From assembly GCA_043775075.1 (NCBI GenBank), contig JAYVSS010000077.1, positions 1 to 19,943 on the forward strand: 19,943 nucleotides of DNA. Direction: 5' to 3'. The DNA is from JANLQX01 sp043775075. Lineage in GTDB: Bacteria > Actinomycetota > Acidimicrobiia > Acidimicrobiales > JANYDT01. The position numbers and the translations under genes are program-made. Numbering within the stretch: position 1 is the stretch's first letter; every line of letters begins with the position of its first letter. Of the stretch, positions 6,839-14,240 are shown piece after piece. Under the pieces are notes generated by a model. That model saw only the letters and a program-made list of their open reading frames with translations. It had not been told where the DNA came from and ran no database searches.

Positions 6839-7653
6839 TGTTTAGTTCGCTCCCCATGTTCGACGTCCCCGAACTACGGGAACAGACCGATGCCCTGTGG
6901 GCGGCGTGGGCGATTGAGTTGGGTCGGCTCGGCCTCGATGCTCCGCCCTTTCTGGTCCGGCCGGACGAAGCGCTGCTCACCCACTGGCGCCGCCCGGAAC
7001 TCTTCGTTAGTCAAACCTGTGGTTACCCCTACGCCGCGGCTCTACGTCCGTCGGTTACCACCTTTGGTACGTTCGCCTATGAAATCCCGGAGGAGCTGCG
7101 ACCGGGCTTCTACCGATCGGTCATTGTGGCCCGCGTGAGCGACCACCGCGTGGGCGCCGTTGTTGCACCGGGGGATCTTCGCGCCTTCAACGGTGCCACC
7201 GTGGCGATTAACGCCACGGACTCGCTGTCAGGCTGCGTCAGTCTTGGCGCGGCGTTGGTCAACGGCGGCGTAACCCAGGTCAGCAACGTCGTGGTGAGTG
7301 GCGGCCATGCCAATACTTTGACCGTCCTCCAACGCGGCGAGGCCGATATCGCGGCGATTGACGCCGTCACCTTCGCCCTTCTTGGAGATGTCCGCCCCGC
7401 TGCCCTCGACGGGATCACGATCATCGGCCGCGGCCCCACGATCCCCTGCCTCCCGCTCATTACGGGAGGCTCTGCACACATACCAATTCTCCAGAGTGCC
7501 CTCGGGTCTGCGCTGATGAATCTGCGTGAAGGATCGCCCGAGGTACTACGCGCGCTTCGCATCTTTGACGCGGTGTTCCCGCACGAGGACGACTACACAG
7601 CCACGCTGGCCCTGGGCGATACGGCAGCGACACTGCTGCCCGTCAGCATCTGA
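6838..7653 (+). CDS. PhnD-like phosphate/phosphonate-type substrate-binding protein, no signal peptide
   Basis: The 271-residue product has features of the phosphate/phosphite/phosphonate ABC-transporter binding-protein family. These include an N-terminal DVPELREQTDALW segment, a SQTCGYPYA motif, FYRSVIVAR, a DLRAFNGATVAIN hinge, SGGHANTL, and RGEADIAAIDAVTFAL followed by GPTIPCLPLITG. No signal peptide or lipobox precedes the fold, so the protein appears cytoplasmic. No permease or ATPase gene is adjacent. Relatives of this short type often occur as orphans and their ligands are unknown. I chose the ATG at 6838; GTG at 6835 is in frame just before it, and a TTG at 6775 is less likely. The gene ends eight bases before the vapB operator. 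Confidence 0.75.
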   Translation: MFSSLPMFDVPELREQTDALWAAWAIELGRLGLDAPPFLVRPDEALLTHWRRPELFVSQTCGYPYAAALRPSVTTFGTFAYEIPEELRPGFYRSVIVARVSDHRVGAVVAPGDLRAFNGATVAINATDSLSGCVSLGAALVNGGVTQVSNVVVSGGHANTLTVLQRGEADIAAIDAVTFALLGDVRPAALDGITIIGRGPTIPCLPLITGGSAHIPILQSALGSALMNLREGSPEVLRALRIFDAVFPHEDDYTATLALGDTAATLLPVSI

Positions 7654-7660
7654 ATGGAAC

Positions 7661-7687
7661 TGGGAAAATACTGGTAATCTTTTCCCA
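7661..7687. promoter_or_regulatory. vapBC operator/promoter: TGGGAAAA-N11-TTTTCCCA
   Basis: Perfect eight-base arms (7661-7668 and 7680-7687) flank an 11-base centre and end exactly at the vapB ATG. The centre contains TAATCT (7675-7680), which sits 8-13 bases before the ATG, where a -10 box falls for leaderless actinobacterial transcripts. No Shine-Dalgarno sequence precedes vapB. VapB or VapBC binding to this dyad would block the promoter, the usual autoregulation of type II systems. Confidence 0.6.
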
Positions 7688-7924
7688 ATGGAAGTCACCG
7701 TTGACCAGGTGGGTCGAATCCTTGTCCCGAAAGCGCTTCGGACTCGTCTCGGAATTGAGCCAGGTTCGGTCGTGGACCTCTCCGAATACGGGACTGGCTT
7801 GCAGCTCACACCGGCCGGTCGCACAGCCCGAATCGAACATGAAAACGGCAAGCTTGTTGCCGTGTCGGGCACGCCAATCTCCGATGAGGAGATGTTCGCG
7901 GCGATCGACGCCGGGCGGCGATGA
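7688..7924 (+). CDS. vapB: AbrB/MazE-type antitoxin (VapB-like)
   Basis: This is a 78-residue DNA-binding antitoxin. Residues 1-45 form a SpoVT/AbrB swapped-hairpin domain, with the typical VDQVGRILVPKALRTRLGIEPGS start and a strand ending near GLQLTP. The rest is the acidic, probably flexible toxin-binding tail, including SDEEMFAAIDAGRR at the end. It neutralises the PIN toxin encoded downstream and should bind its own promoter. The start at 7688 matches the domain start and lies directly after the inverted repeat. The gene overlaps vapC by four bases (ATGA at 7921-7924), the usual arrangement. The frame is open upstream to 7526 inside the PhnD-like gene, but that part has no AbrB character. 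Confidence 0.88.
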   Translation: MEVTVDQVGRILVPKALRTRLGIEPGSVVDLSEYGTGLQLTPAGRTARIEHENGKLVAVSGTPISDEEMFAAIDAGRR

Positions 7925-8337
7925 CCCGATATGCGGTTGACACCAGCGTGGCGATTCCGTTGGTACTCAAGGATCATCTGGCCCACGCAGCTACAACTGC
8001 TCTGATTGGAGATCGCCAGCTCTTTCTTGGCGGGCATGCCGCCTATGAGACTTTCTCCACCATGACGCGCTTGCCGGGGGACAACCGGGTCGCTCCAGAC
8101 GATGCGATCGCCATCCTCAACGACCGCTTTCTCGGGGTACTCCTCGTGACGGACGAGCCGCTGGTTGTTCTAGGTCGTTTCGCGCAAAAGGGGATTGCGG
8201 GCGGCGCCGTGTACGACGCGCTCGTTGCCGAATCAGCGCGCGCCAATCACGACATCGTCCTCTTGTCGAGAGATCTTCGAGCGGCGAACACCTACGCCCG
8301 GATGGGCGTGAGCGTCGAGATGCTGACGACTACCTAG
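7921..8337 (+). CDS. vapC: PIN-domain ribonuclease toxin VapC
   Basis: The 138-residue PIN domain has the four acidic residues that hold Mg or Mn: D7 (VDTSVA), E43 (AYETFS), D99 (AVYDALVA) and D118 (LLSRDLRA). VapC toxins cleave tRNA or rRNA loops and stop translation when VapB is lost. All catalytic residues are present, so the toxin should be active. It is coupled to vapB by a four-base overlap. Its 3' end overlaps the end of metF on the other strand by eight bases (8330-8337), leaving no room for a terminator between the converging genes. Confidence 0.9.
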   Translation: MTRYAVDTSVAIPLVLKDHLAHAATTALIGDRQLFLGGHAAYETFSTMTRLPGDNRVAPDDAIAILNDRFLGVLLVTDEPLVVLGRFAQKGIAGGAVYDALVAESARANHDIVLLSRDLRAANTYARMGVSVEMLTTT

Positions 8338-9169
8338 CGGCGGCGAGCGGTGCCGACACCGCACGTCGGCGCCAGGCTTCGGTAGCTTCCACTTCGTTGA
8401 ACGTGAAGAGGTGCAACGCCGTGATGCCAAGGCGGTCGGCGTCGGACTCCAATGGGCCGACAAGTGACATCGGGTCATACCCACCGGGGGCCAGAAGTTT
8501 TCCCATCGTGGAACGGTTCTTCTTTAGGTAGCGCAGCGATGCCCCGATGCCCAGGCGGGCACCCATTGTCATAAGCCGAGTGCGGTCGATCGCCCCGGGA
8601 ACACCGAGATGCACGGGCGATTTGAGACCGGCCGCTCGTTCGGCCTCCAACCACTTCTTCAGCAGGGAAACATCGAAGCACATCTGTGTACTTACAAATG
8701 TCTTGAGACCGGCGCAAAGCACGAGCGCTTCCTTGGCGTGGGTGGCCTCGTGAAGAACGGCACGATCAATCAGGGCATGTCCGTCCGGGTACGCGGTGAA
8801 GCCGATGGTCTCGAGACCATGCTCGGTTTCGAGCAATGCCCTCATGAACCCAAGGCCATCGGCGAACGGACCGAGAGGCTTCTCCTGATCTCCGCCGATG
8901 ACGAACAACTGGCGAACACCGTGTTGGCGACACCAACCAGCGATCAGCGAAACTTGACTCACACTTGTGACCATCCGGGCGGCAATGTGAGGGACGGGAG
9001 TATGCCCGGCGGCGAGGACCCTTTCGCTCAGCTCAAGCGTGGCGTCGATCCCTTTCACCGGTGAGCACGTGACCGAGACGTGCGACGACGGAGGCAGCGC
9101 GGCAATCGCCGCGTCGGCGGATTTAAGGGGGATGATCTCGAACAGGACGTCGTTAAGAAGCGCAGACAT
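8330..9169 (-). CDS. metF: Methylenetetrahydrofolate reductase (MetF family)
   Basis: The 279-residue flavoprotein of the MTHFR TIM-barrel family starts with FEIIPLKS, where E11 takes the place of the catalytic glutamate. It contains VSVTCSPVKG, a GHTPVPHIAARMV stretch, FVIGGD, and IGFTAYPDGH in its middle. No C-terminal regulatory domain or MetV-type zinc/Fe-S domain is present. It is the last gene of the cluster, six bases after mtgB. In this context it probably runs in the oxidative direction, taking methyl-THF made from betaine methyl groups to methylene-THF for C1 oxidation or serine synthesis. It could also serve methionine synthesis. The electron acceptor cannot be told from sequence. 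It overlaps the end of vapC. Confidence 0.85.
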   Translation of the reverse strand: MSALLNDVLFEIIPLKSADAAIAALPPSSHVSVTCSPVKGIDATLELSERVLAAGHTPVPHIAARMVTSVSQVSLIAGWCRQHGVRQLFVIGGDQEKPLGPFADGLGFMRALLETEHGLETIGFTAYPDGHALIDRAVLHEATHAKEALVLCAGLKTFVSTQMCFDVSLLKKWLEAERAAGLKSPVHLGVPGAIDRTRLMTMGARLGIGASLRYLKKNRSTMGKLLAPGGYDPMSLVGPLESDADRLGITALHLFTFNEVEATEAWRRRAVSAPLAAAR

Positions 9170-9175
9170 GGTGAA

Positions 9176-10714
9176 TCAGCCAATCTCGTTTGGGAGCTCG
9201 TCCTTGCGACGAGCAATGAAATGCTGCAGTTCTTCGTCAATAGCCGAATCAAGTTCGGGTGCTTCATATGCAGACAGACGTTTTTTCCAGATCACGTTCG
9301 CGCGAGCGACGGAGTCTCGCGAACCTTCCTCTGCCCATTGCTCAAAACTGCCATTGTCCGCAGTCTCCGAACGGTAAAACGCGTGCTCGAAATTCGCCAG
9401 GGTGTGGGCGGCCCCGAGGAAATGCTGACCGTGCGGATTCTCCAGAATGGCGTCGAGAGCTAGCCCGTTGGGGCTGAGATCCATACCTTTGACGAACGTG
9501 GCGAACATACCGAGCTGGTCATCGTCCAACACAAACTTTTCGTAGCCAATGCTGAGCCCACCTTCGAGCCATCCAGCGGCGTGGAGAACAAAGTTCACTC
9601 CGGCCATCACGGTGGGAAACATCGTCGACGCGCTCTCGTACGCCGCTTGTGCGTCTGGCACCTTTGACGACGTGAGCGATCCGCCGCTACGAAATGGCAC
9701 GCCGAGGCGACGGGCGAGTTGGGCGCAGGCGTAGAGCACCAGAGCCGGTTCCGGCGTGCCAAAGGTGGGCGCGCCGGTTTGCATGGACATCGACGACGCG
9801 AACGATCCAAAGATGACCGGCGCGCCAGGGCGGACCAATTGAGTGAACGCCATACCGGCGAGCGCCTCGGCCAGTGTCTGCGTCACCACGCCAGCGGAGG
9901 TGGTGGGAGCCATCGCCCCGGCGAGAATGAACGGGGTGATGATGCACGCTTGGTTGGCGGCGGCGTAGGTTTCGGCGGCGGCAAGCATGGTGGCGTCCCA
10001 TACCAGCGGCGACGACGCGTTGATCAGCGAAGTCATCACGGGGCGATCGGCCAAGTCACCACCAAACCCAATCCGGGCGAGCTCCACGCTGTCTGCCGCT
10101 CGGCTGCCGGCCGTCACCGATCCCATAAACGGCTTGTCGGAATACTTGAGATGCGAATAGACCATGTCCAGGTGGCGCTTGCTCACCGGCACGTCAACGG
10201 GCTCACACACCGTTCCACCGGAGTGATGGAGATTTGGCGACATGTACGCCAGCTTCACGAAGTTCTCGAAATCGTGGAGCGTGGCGTAGCGCCGGCCCTT
10301 GTCAAGATCAAAAACGAACGGTGAGCCGTAGTTCGGAGCAAAGACGGTGGCATCGCCCCCGATCAGTACACTCTTTTCGGGATTGCGAGCATGCTGAATA
10401 TATGTGCGCGGAGCAGTTTCCTGAACGATCTTGCGGGCCAGACCATCGGGAAAACGAACCCTATCTCCGTCGACATCGCAGCCGGCATTCTTGAAGCGGG
10501 TGATGGCGCTGGGATAGTCACGAACCGTGATTCCAACCTGAGCGAGGATCAGGTTGGCATTGTGTTCGAGCAGCTCCAAACCTTCGTCGTTCAGTAGCTC
10601 CACGGGCTTGAGCGTGCGAGTAAGGAACGGGTCATGAGCAACCGCATGTGACGCGCGAAGCTCTTGGCGGGCGGAGCGTCCGCCACTGCGTCGACCCGTA
10701 GGTGCAGATGTCAT
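9176..10714 (-). CDS. mtgB: MttB-superfamily methyltransferase, non-pyrrolysine (probable glycine betaine:corrinoid methyltransferase)
   Basis: The 512-residue protein matches the trimethylamine methyltransferase (MttB) superfamily: LKPVELLNDEGLELLEHNA near residue 36, a GSPFVFD loop, FVKLAYMSPNLHHSGG, and the alternating barrel ending in LENPHGQHFLGAAHTL and an FEQWAEEGSRD tail. The frame is uninterrupted, with no in-frame TAG, and no pyl genes are nearby. It therefore belongs to the non-pyrrolysine branch typified by MtgB, which moves one methyl of glycine betaine to Co(I)-corrinoid and leaves dimethylglycine. The betaine assignment rests on betA, betB and the binding protein in the same cluster. 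Other quaternary amines such as proline betaine, carnitine or gamma-butyrobetaine remain possible. It overlaps the upstream reactivator gene by four bases. Confidence 0.85.
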   Translation of the reverse strand: MTSAPTGRRSGGRSARQELRASHAVAHDPFLTRTLKPVELLNDEGLELLEHNANLILAQVGITVRDYPSAITRFKNAGCDVDGDRVRFPDGLARKIVQETAPRTYIQHARNPEKSVLIGGDATVFAPNYGSPFVFDLDKGRRYATLHDFENFVKLAYMSPNLHHSGGTVCEPVDVPVSKRHLDMVYSHLKYSDKPFMGSVTAGSRAADSVELARIGFGGDLADRPVMTSLINASSPLVWDATMLAAAETYAAANQACIITPFILAGAMAPTTSAGVVTQTLAEALAGMAFTQLVRPGAPVIFGSFASSMSMQTGAPTFGTPEPALVLYACAQLARRLGVPFRSGGSLTSSKVPDAQAAYESASTMFPTVMAGVNFVLHAAGWLEGGLSIGYEKFVLDDDQLGMFATFVKGMDLSPNGLALDAILENPHGQHFLGAAHTLANFEHAFYRSETADNGSFEQWAEEGSRDSVARANVIWKKRLSAYEAPELDSAIDEELQHFIARRKDELPNEIG

Positions 10715-12798
10715 GTTTTTAGTCCTTCTTGCCCGGTGGGATGGTGCGCGTTTTCGTCTGTCGCCGACTGCTCCAACATCGCCGTTGTGGCCACGGCGCT
10801 TGCGGTTGCGGCATCGCTTCGTCCACCACGACGGCGACGGCCCGCACCGCTCTCACCGGTTCCGGGACGCCGCTCGGGAAGGTGCACCAAATTCGCCAAA
10901 AACGGCGTCGGAGCAACCGCGTGGGGGAAGGCCATCGCCTGGACAAACAACTCTTGGAAGCGCGGCTCCGTCGCCGTTTCGATTTTGATTACGGAGCGAG
11001 CGGACGCTTCCAATTCGCTCCGGAGGGAATGCGAGAGGAGCGCCCGGACGGCCCCCCCACCGGCGGCATTCCCCACTGACCGAACGCCCGCAAGTGGACA
11101 GTCTGGAACGAGTCCGAGAACCATGGCGTGGAGGGGATCAATATGAGCGCCGAACGCGCCAGCGAGACGTATATCGGCGAGGTCGGTCGCCCCCGCATGG
11201 TCGATGAGCAGGTCGATCCCCGCCCGCAATGCCGCCTTCGCCAACTGGATCGCCCGCACATCATTTTGCGTCACGACGATACGGCGCTCGCTATCGTTGT
11301 GAAGAACATACGTGTACGTACGACCGTCAGGAACCACATGGGAAGTGGACTCGGCGAGCGATCCGTCGATCACCCCGTCTTGGTCAATCACGCCCGAGAG
11401 GTACATCTCGGCAATGACTTCGATGATCCCGGAACCGCAGATCCCCGTTACGCCAGTCTTGGCTACGGCCTCAGCAAATCCCGGCTCATCCGACCATTGC
11501 TCGGCTCCAATCACCCGGAGGCGTGGTTCCTTCGTTAACGCATCAATACGAACACGCTCGATTGCCCCGGCAGTGGCTCGTTGTCCGCAGGTGAGCTGTG
11601 CACCCTCGAACGCCGGGCCGGTTGGGCTCGACGCAGCAAACTGCTTCTGACGATTGCCGAGCACGATCTCGGCGTTCGTTCCGACATCGACGAGCAACTG
11701 CCACGCCTCACCCCGGTGCGGCCCTTCGGCCAGCATCGCTGCCGTGGTGTCGGCTCCCACGTGGCCGGCAATACACGGGCCGACGTAGAAGGAGGCATAG
11801 GGAAGGTCGATACCGAGTGCGGTCGCCAGGCCGGTAACGGGCTCGTTGGTGGCCAGCGTAAACGGTGACTGGCCCAACGGAACCGGGTCGTACCCGAGCA
11901 ACAGGTGATGCATGACCGGGTTCCCGACGAGAACCATGTCCACCACCAGATCCCGGTCGATGCCCGCCTCGGCCACAAGTTCGCCGACGAGTTCGTCGAG
12001 CGCCACGCGCACCGCCCGGGTGAGTTGGCGATCGCCGCCCGGGTTCATCATCACGTAGGACACCCGACTCATCAGGTCTTCGCCGAACCGGATCTGTGGA
12101 TTCATCCGACCAGCCGTAGCGACCACCTCACCGGTAGCCAGGTCGCACAGGTGGGCGGCAATGGTGGTGGAGCCGACATCCACCGCAATTCCGTAGATCG
12201 CATCCACGAAGCCTGGCCAGGCGCCAACGACTGAGTTCGAACGCAACACCACGGTGAGGTTCCCGGCGTCTTTCTCCAGCGCACGAACGAGGTGGGGAAA
12301 GACGCGGCTGTCGATCTCCACATCGAGCGCCCGATCGGCGGCAATACCTGAAGCAATAATTTCGGCGGCACTTCGGCCATCTTCATGTCGGCCCAACTCG
12401 AAATAGACAAGCGCGAAGAGCGGGTCGACCACCACGCCCGTGAGGTCGACGCTCTTGCGGACGACCTGACGGTGCACCTGGCTTTCCGCTGGCACATCGA
12501 TCACCAGGTCGGTTCGTATGCGCGCTGCACATCCCAGACGGTTTCCGTCGCCTAGCGGTCGCTTGCCGTGGTAGATCGTTTCGGTGGGACCGGGTTCGGT
12601 GAAGGCGTCGAGCCCTACCGTCATTCCCCACTTCGGGAACGATCCCACGCCCAACGTGACCTGGCAGCGGCCACAAATTCCGCGGCCACCACACACGGTG
12701 TCGAGGTCAACTCCCAATACCCGGGCGGCTTCAAGCGCGGTGGACCCAAGTTCGACCTCGCCCTGATGACCAGACGGAGTGAAGACGACGCGGACCAT
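10711..12798 (-). CDS. Corrinoid reductive activator: N-terminal [2Fe-2S] ferredoxin plus ASKHA (DUF4445) domain
   Basis: This 695-residue protein is of the RACo/RamA type, which reduces accidentally formed Co(II)-corrinoid back to Co(I) using ATP. Residues 1-95 are a plant-type ferredoxin domain with C36, C42, C45 and C90. A linker runs to about 200. The ASKHA ATPase then has two phosphate loops, DVGSTT (207-212) and DVGTN (371-375), and CGSGIIE further on. The C-terminal tail from about 640 is arginine- and alanine-rich, of low complexity and probably disordered. There are no extra C-terminal 4Fe-4S motifs such as methanogen RamA carries. Just 18 bases separate it from mtgA, and no Shine-Dalgarno sequence is visible in them. 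That gap is the shared 20-bp element. The electron donor to the ferredoxin domain is unknown. Confidence 0.88.
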   Translation of the reverse strand: MVRVVFTPSGHQGEVELGSTALEAARVLGVDLDTVCGGRGICGRCQVTLGVGSFPKWGMTVGLDAFTEPGPTETIYHGKRPLGDGNRLGCAARIRTDLVIDVPAESQVHRQVVRKSVDLTGVVVDPLFALVYFELGRHEDGRSAAEIIASGIAADRALDVEIDSRVFPHLVRALEKDAGNLTVVLRSNSVVGAWPGFVDAIYGIAVDVGSTTIAAHLCDLATGEVVATAGRMNPQIRFGEDLMSRVSYVMMNPGGDRQLTRAVRVALDELVGELVAEAGIDRDLVVDMVLVGNPVMHHLLLGYDPVPLGQSPFTLATNEPVTGLATALGIDLPYASFYVGPCIAGHVGADTTAAMLAEGPHRGEAWQLLVDVGTNAEIVLGNRQKQFAASSPTGPAFEGAQLTCGQRATAGAIERVRIDALTKEPRLRVIGAEQWSDEPGFAEAVAKTGVTGICGSGIIEVIAEMYLSGVIDQDGVIDGSLAESTSHVVPDGRTYTYVLHNDSERRIVVTQNDVRAIQLAKAALRAGIDLLIDHAGATDLADIRLAGAFGAHIDPLHAMVLGLVPDCPLAGVRSVGNAAGGGAVRALLSHSLRSELEASARSVIKIETATEPRFQELFVQAMAFPHAVAPTPFLANLVHLPERRPGTGESGAGRRRRGGRSDAATASAVATTAMLEQSATDENAHHPTGQEGLKT

Positions 12799-12819
12799 GA
12801 AACTATGTATGCGTAGTTA
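12799..12819 (-). repeat. Copy 1 of shared 20-bp intergenic element
   Basis: On the minus strand TAACTACGCATACATAG fills the gap between mtgA and the corrinoid activator. Its TAA is the mtgA stop codon and the next ATG follows four bases after it. The same sequence with one change follows betB (copy 2). The core CTA-N8-TAG is a rough palindrome. Function is unknown. Confidence 0.5.
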
Positions 12820-13719
12820 TTCGGCGCGGCGCCGGCGGCGGGCATCTCGGTCACCGCGTCCGCCGACCGGCGCATTTGGATCTCGGTTCGCCCGTATCCA
12901 CGCCGCACAGTCCTTGTCGTTGCCCGCCAACACGTCGGCTGCCATAACGGCGTTTCGGACCTCATCGTGGAGCGGACTCATGATCGCCGACGTCATGCCG
13001 GCGCCAATCGCCATTGATAGAAACGTCCCGGTGATGGCGTGGCGGTTCGGTAATCCGAAACTCACATTCGACGCACCGCATGTGGTGTTGACCTTGAGTT
13101 CGTCGCGGAGGCGACGGATCAGGGTGAAGGCCTGCTGGCCGGCCTGACCGAGAGCGCCGATGGGCATGACCAACGGATCCACGACAACGTCGGCCGCAGG
13201 AATCCCGTAGTCGGCGGCGCGTTCAACGATTCGTTTGGCCACAGCAAACCGAACATCCGGGTCCATACTGATCCCCGTCTCGTCATTGGAAATGGCCACC
13301 ACGGCGGCACCGTATTTGGCGACAAGCGGGAGGACCCGCTCCATGTTTTCTTCCTCGCCGGTCACTGAGTTCACCAACGGCTTGCCGATGTAAACGGCCA
13401 GCCCGGCCTGTAACGCTTCGATAATCGATGAGTCGATCGACAGCGGCACGTCAGTTATCGCCTGGACAAGTTGCACCGCCCGGGCGAGCAGGGCGGGTTC
13501 GTCGGCCAACGGAATGCCGGCATTCACATCGAGCATGTGCGCGCCAGCGGCGACCTGGGCCAGCGCATCGGCTTCAACCCGACTGAAATCACCCTTCTTC
13601 ATTTCTTCCGCGAGCAGCTTGCGTCCAGTCGGATTAATACGTTCACCGATCATCACAAATGGACGATCAAAGCCAATGACCACTTCTTTCGTGGCCGAGC
13701 TCAACACGGTATGGGTCAT
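12817..13719 (-). CDS. mtgA: Methylcorrinoid:tetrahydrofolate methyltransferase (MtgA type, pterin-binding barrel)
   Basis: This 300-residue TIM barrel of the DHPS/MetH-pterin/AcsE family moves the methyl group from the corrinoid protein to tetrahydrofolate. Motifs are GERINPTG (25-32), LDVNAG (63-68, D64), SIDSS (94-98), NSVTGE (117-122), D181-P, and SNVSFGLPNR (207-216). N208 corresponds to the asparagine that hydrogen-bonds the pterin N5. No homocysteine domain is fused, so it is not methionine synthase. The last 15 or so residues are strikingly arginine-rich. The start overlaps the stop of the upstream gene (ATGA) and has GAGGGA five bases upstream. The neighbouring corrinoid protein and MttB-type enzyme give its partners. 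Confidence 0.9.
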   Translation of the reverse strand: MTHTVLSSATKEVVIGFDRPFVMIGERINPTGRKLLAEEMKKGDFSRVEADALAQVAAGAHMLDVNAGIPLADEPALLARAVQLVQAITDVPLSIDSSIIEALQAGLAVYIGKPLVNSVTGEEENMERVLPLVAKYGAAVVAISNDETGISMDPDVRFAVAKRIVERAADYGIPAADVVVDPLVMPIGALGQAGQQAFTLIRRLRDELKVNTTCGASNVSFGLPNRHAITGTFLSMAIGAGMTSAIMSPLHDEVRNAVMAADVLAGNDKDCAAWIRANRDPNAPVGGRGDRDARRRRRAE

Positions 13720-14216
13720 TGGTTTCCCTCAGGTTGATTTGATTGTGCTGCGGCCTTGGCGTCCGTGGACCATGTACCCCAGTCGCTCGCCTCTTCTTCA
13801 TCGCCGTCGTCGGCGTCGTCGTGATCGACCGATTCATCGAGCACTTCGTCGGCGGGCTTGTTTTCCGGCTCCCATCCGCCCAAAAAACCGAGACGGCCGA
13901 GATGATCGATCGAGTAGTCGGACTCGATTCGAGCGGCCTCAGCCGCCGCCTCCATCGCTAAATCATCTGTGCACGGACGACTCACCCGGTTCCACTGGGC
14001 GATGTCTTCCTGTGCGGTGTAGATGTGGGCCTTGCGCTTCGCCCGATCAATCGCGCGCTGGAACTTGGCCGGAAGAATGACCTGATTGCGGTCCCGTCCC
14101 TTTTGGGCGTTGACTTGAGCCGGGATGTTGCGCCACGAGATCACAATGATCTGCGCGCTCTCATTACCTCGACCGCGTCGGCGAGCCGGTACTTCGTCCT
14201 CACTCACGACGTTCAC
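13716..14216 (-). CDS. 'Virulence factor' family protein of unknown function in the methyltransferase operon
   Basis: The 166-residue protein has no signal peptide or membrane segment. Residues 20-105 resemble the small family that databases label 'virulence factor' (I recall Pfam Virulence_fact), with the IVISWRNIPAQV start, a FQRAIDRAKRKA helix and a TAQEDIAQWNR segment. Members recur next to corrinoid methyltransferase and MTHFR genes in other bacteria, which suggests a role in that pathway; this is from memory and needs a search. Residues 123-145 form a very acidic tail rich in D and E, probably disordered. It lies between the corrinoid protein and mtgA, 24 bases after the former and overlapping the latter by four bases, so it is surely co-expressed. 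No catalytic motif is recognisable. A chaperone or assembly role for the corrinoid protein would be a guess. Confidence 0.7.
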   Translation of the reverse strand: MNVVSEDEVPARRRGRGNESAQIIVISWRNIPAQVNAQKGRDRNQVILPAKFQRAIDRAKRKAHIYTAQEDIAQWNRVSRPCTDDLAMEAAAEAARIESDYSIDHLGRLGFLGGWEPENKPADEVLDESVDHDDADDGDEEEASDWGTWSTDAKAAAQSNQPEGNQ

Positions 14217-14240
14217 GGAAACGATCCACGCAGCCCGAAA

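Noticed and set aside
9176..10714. Pyrrolysine-containing MttB
   Set aside because: The frame has no internal TAG and no pylS/pylT/pylBCD genes are in the window.
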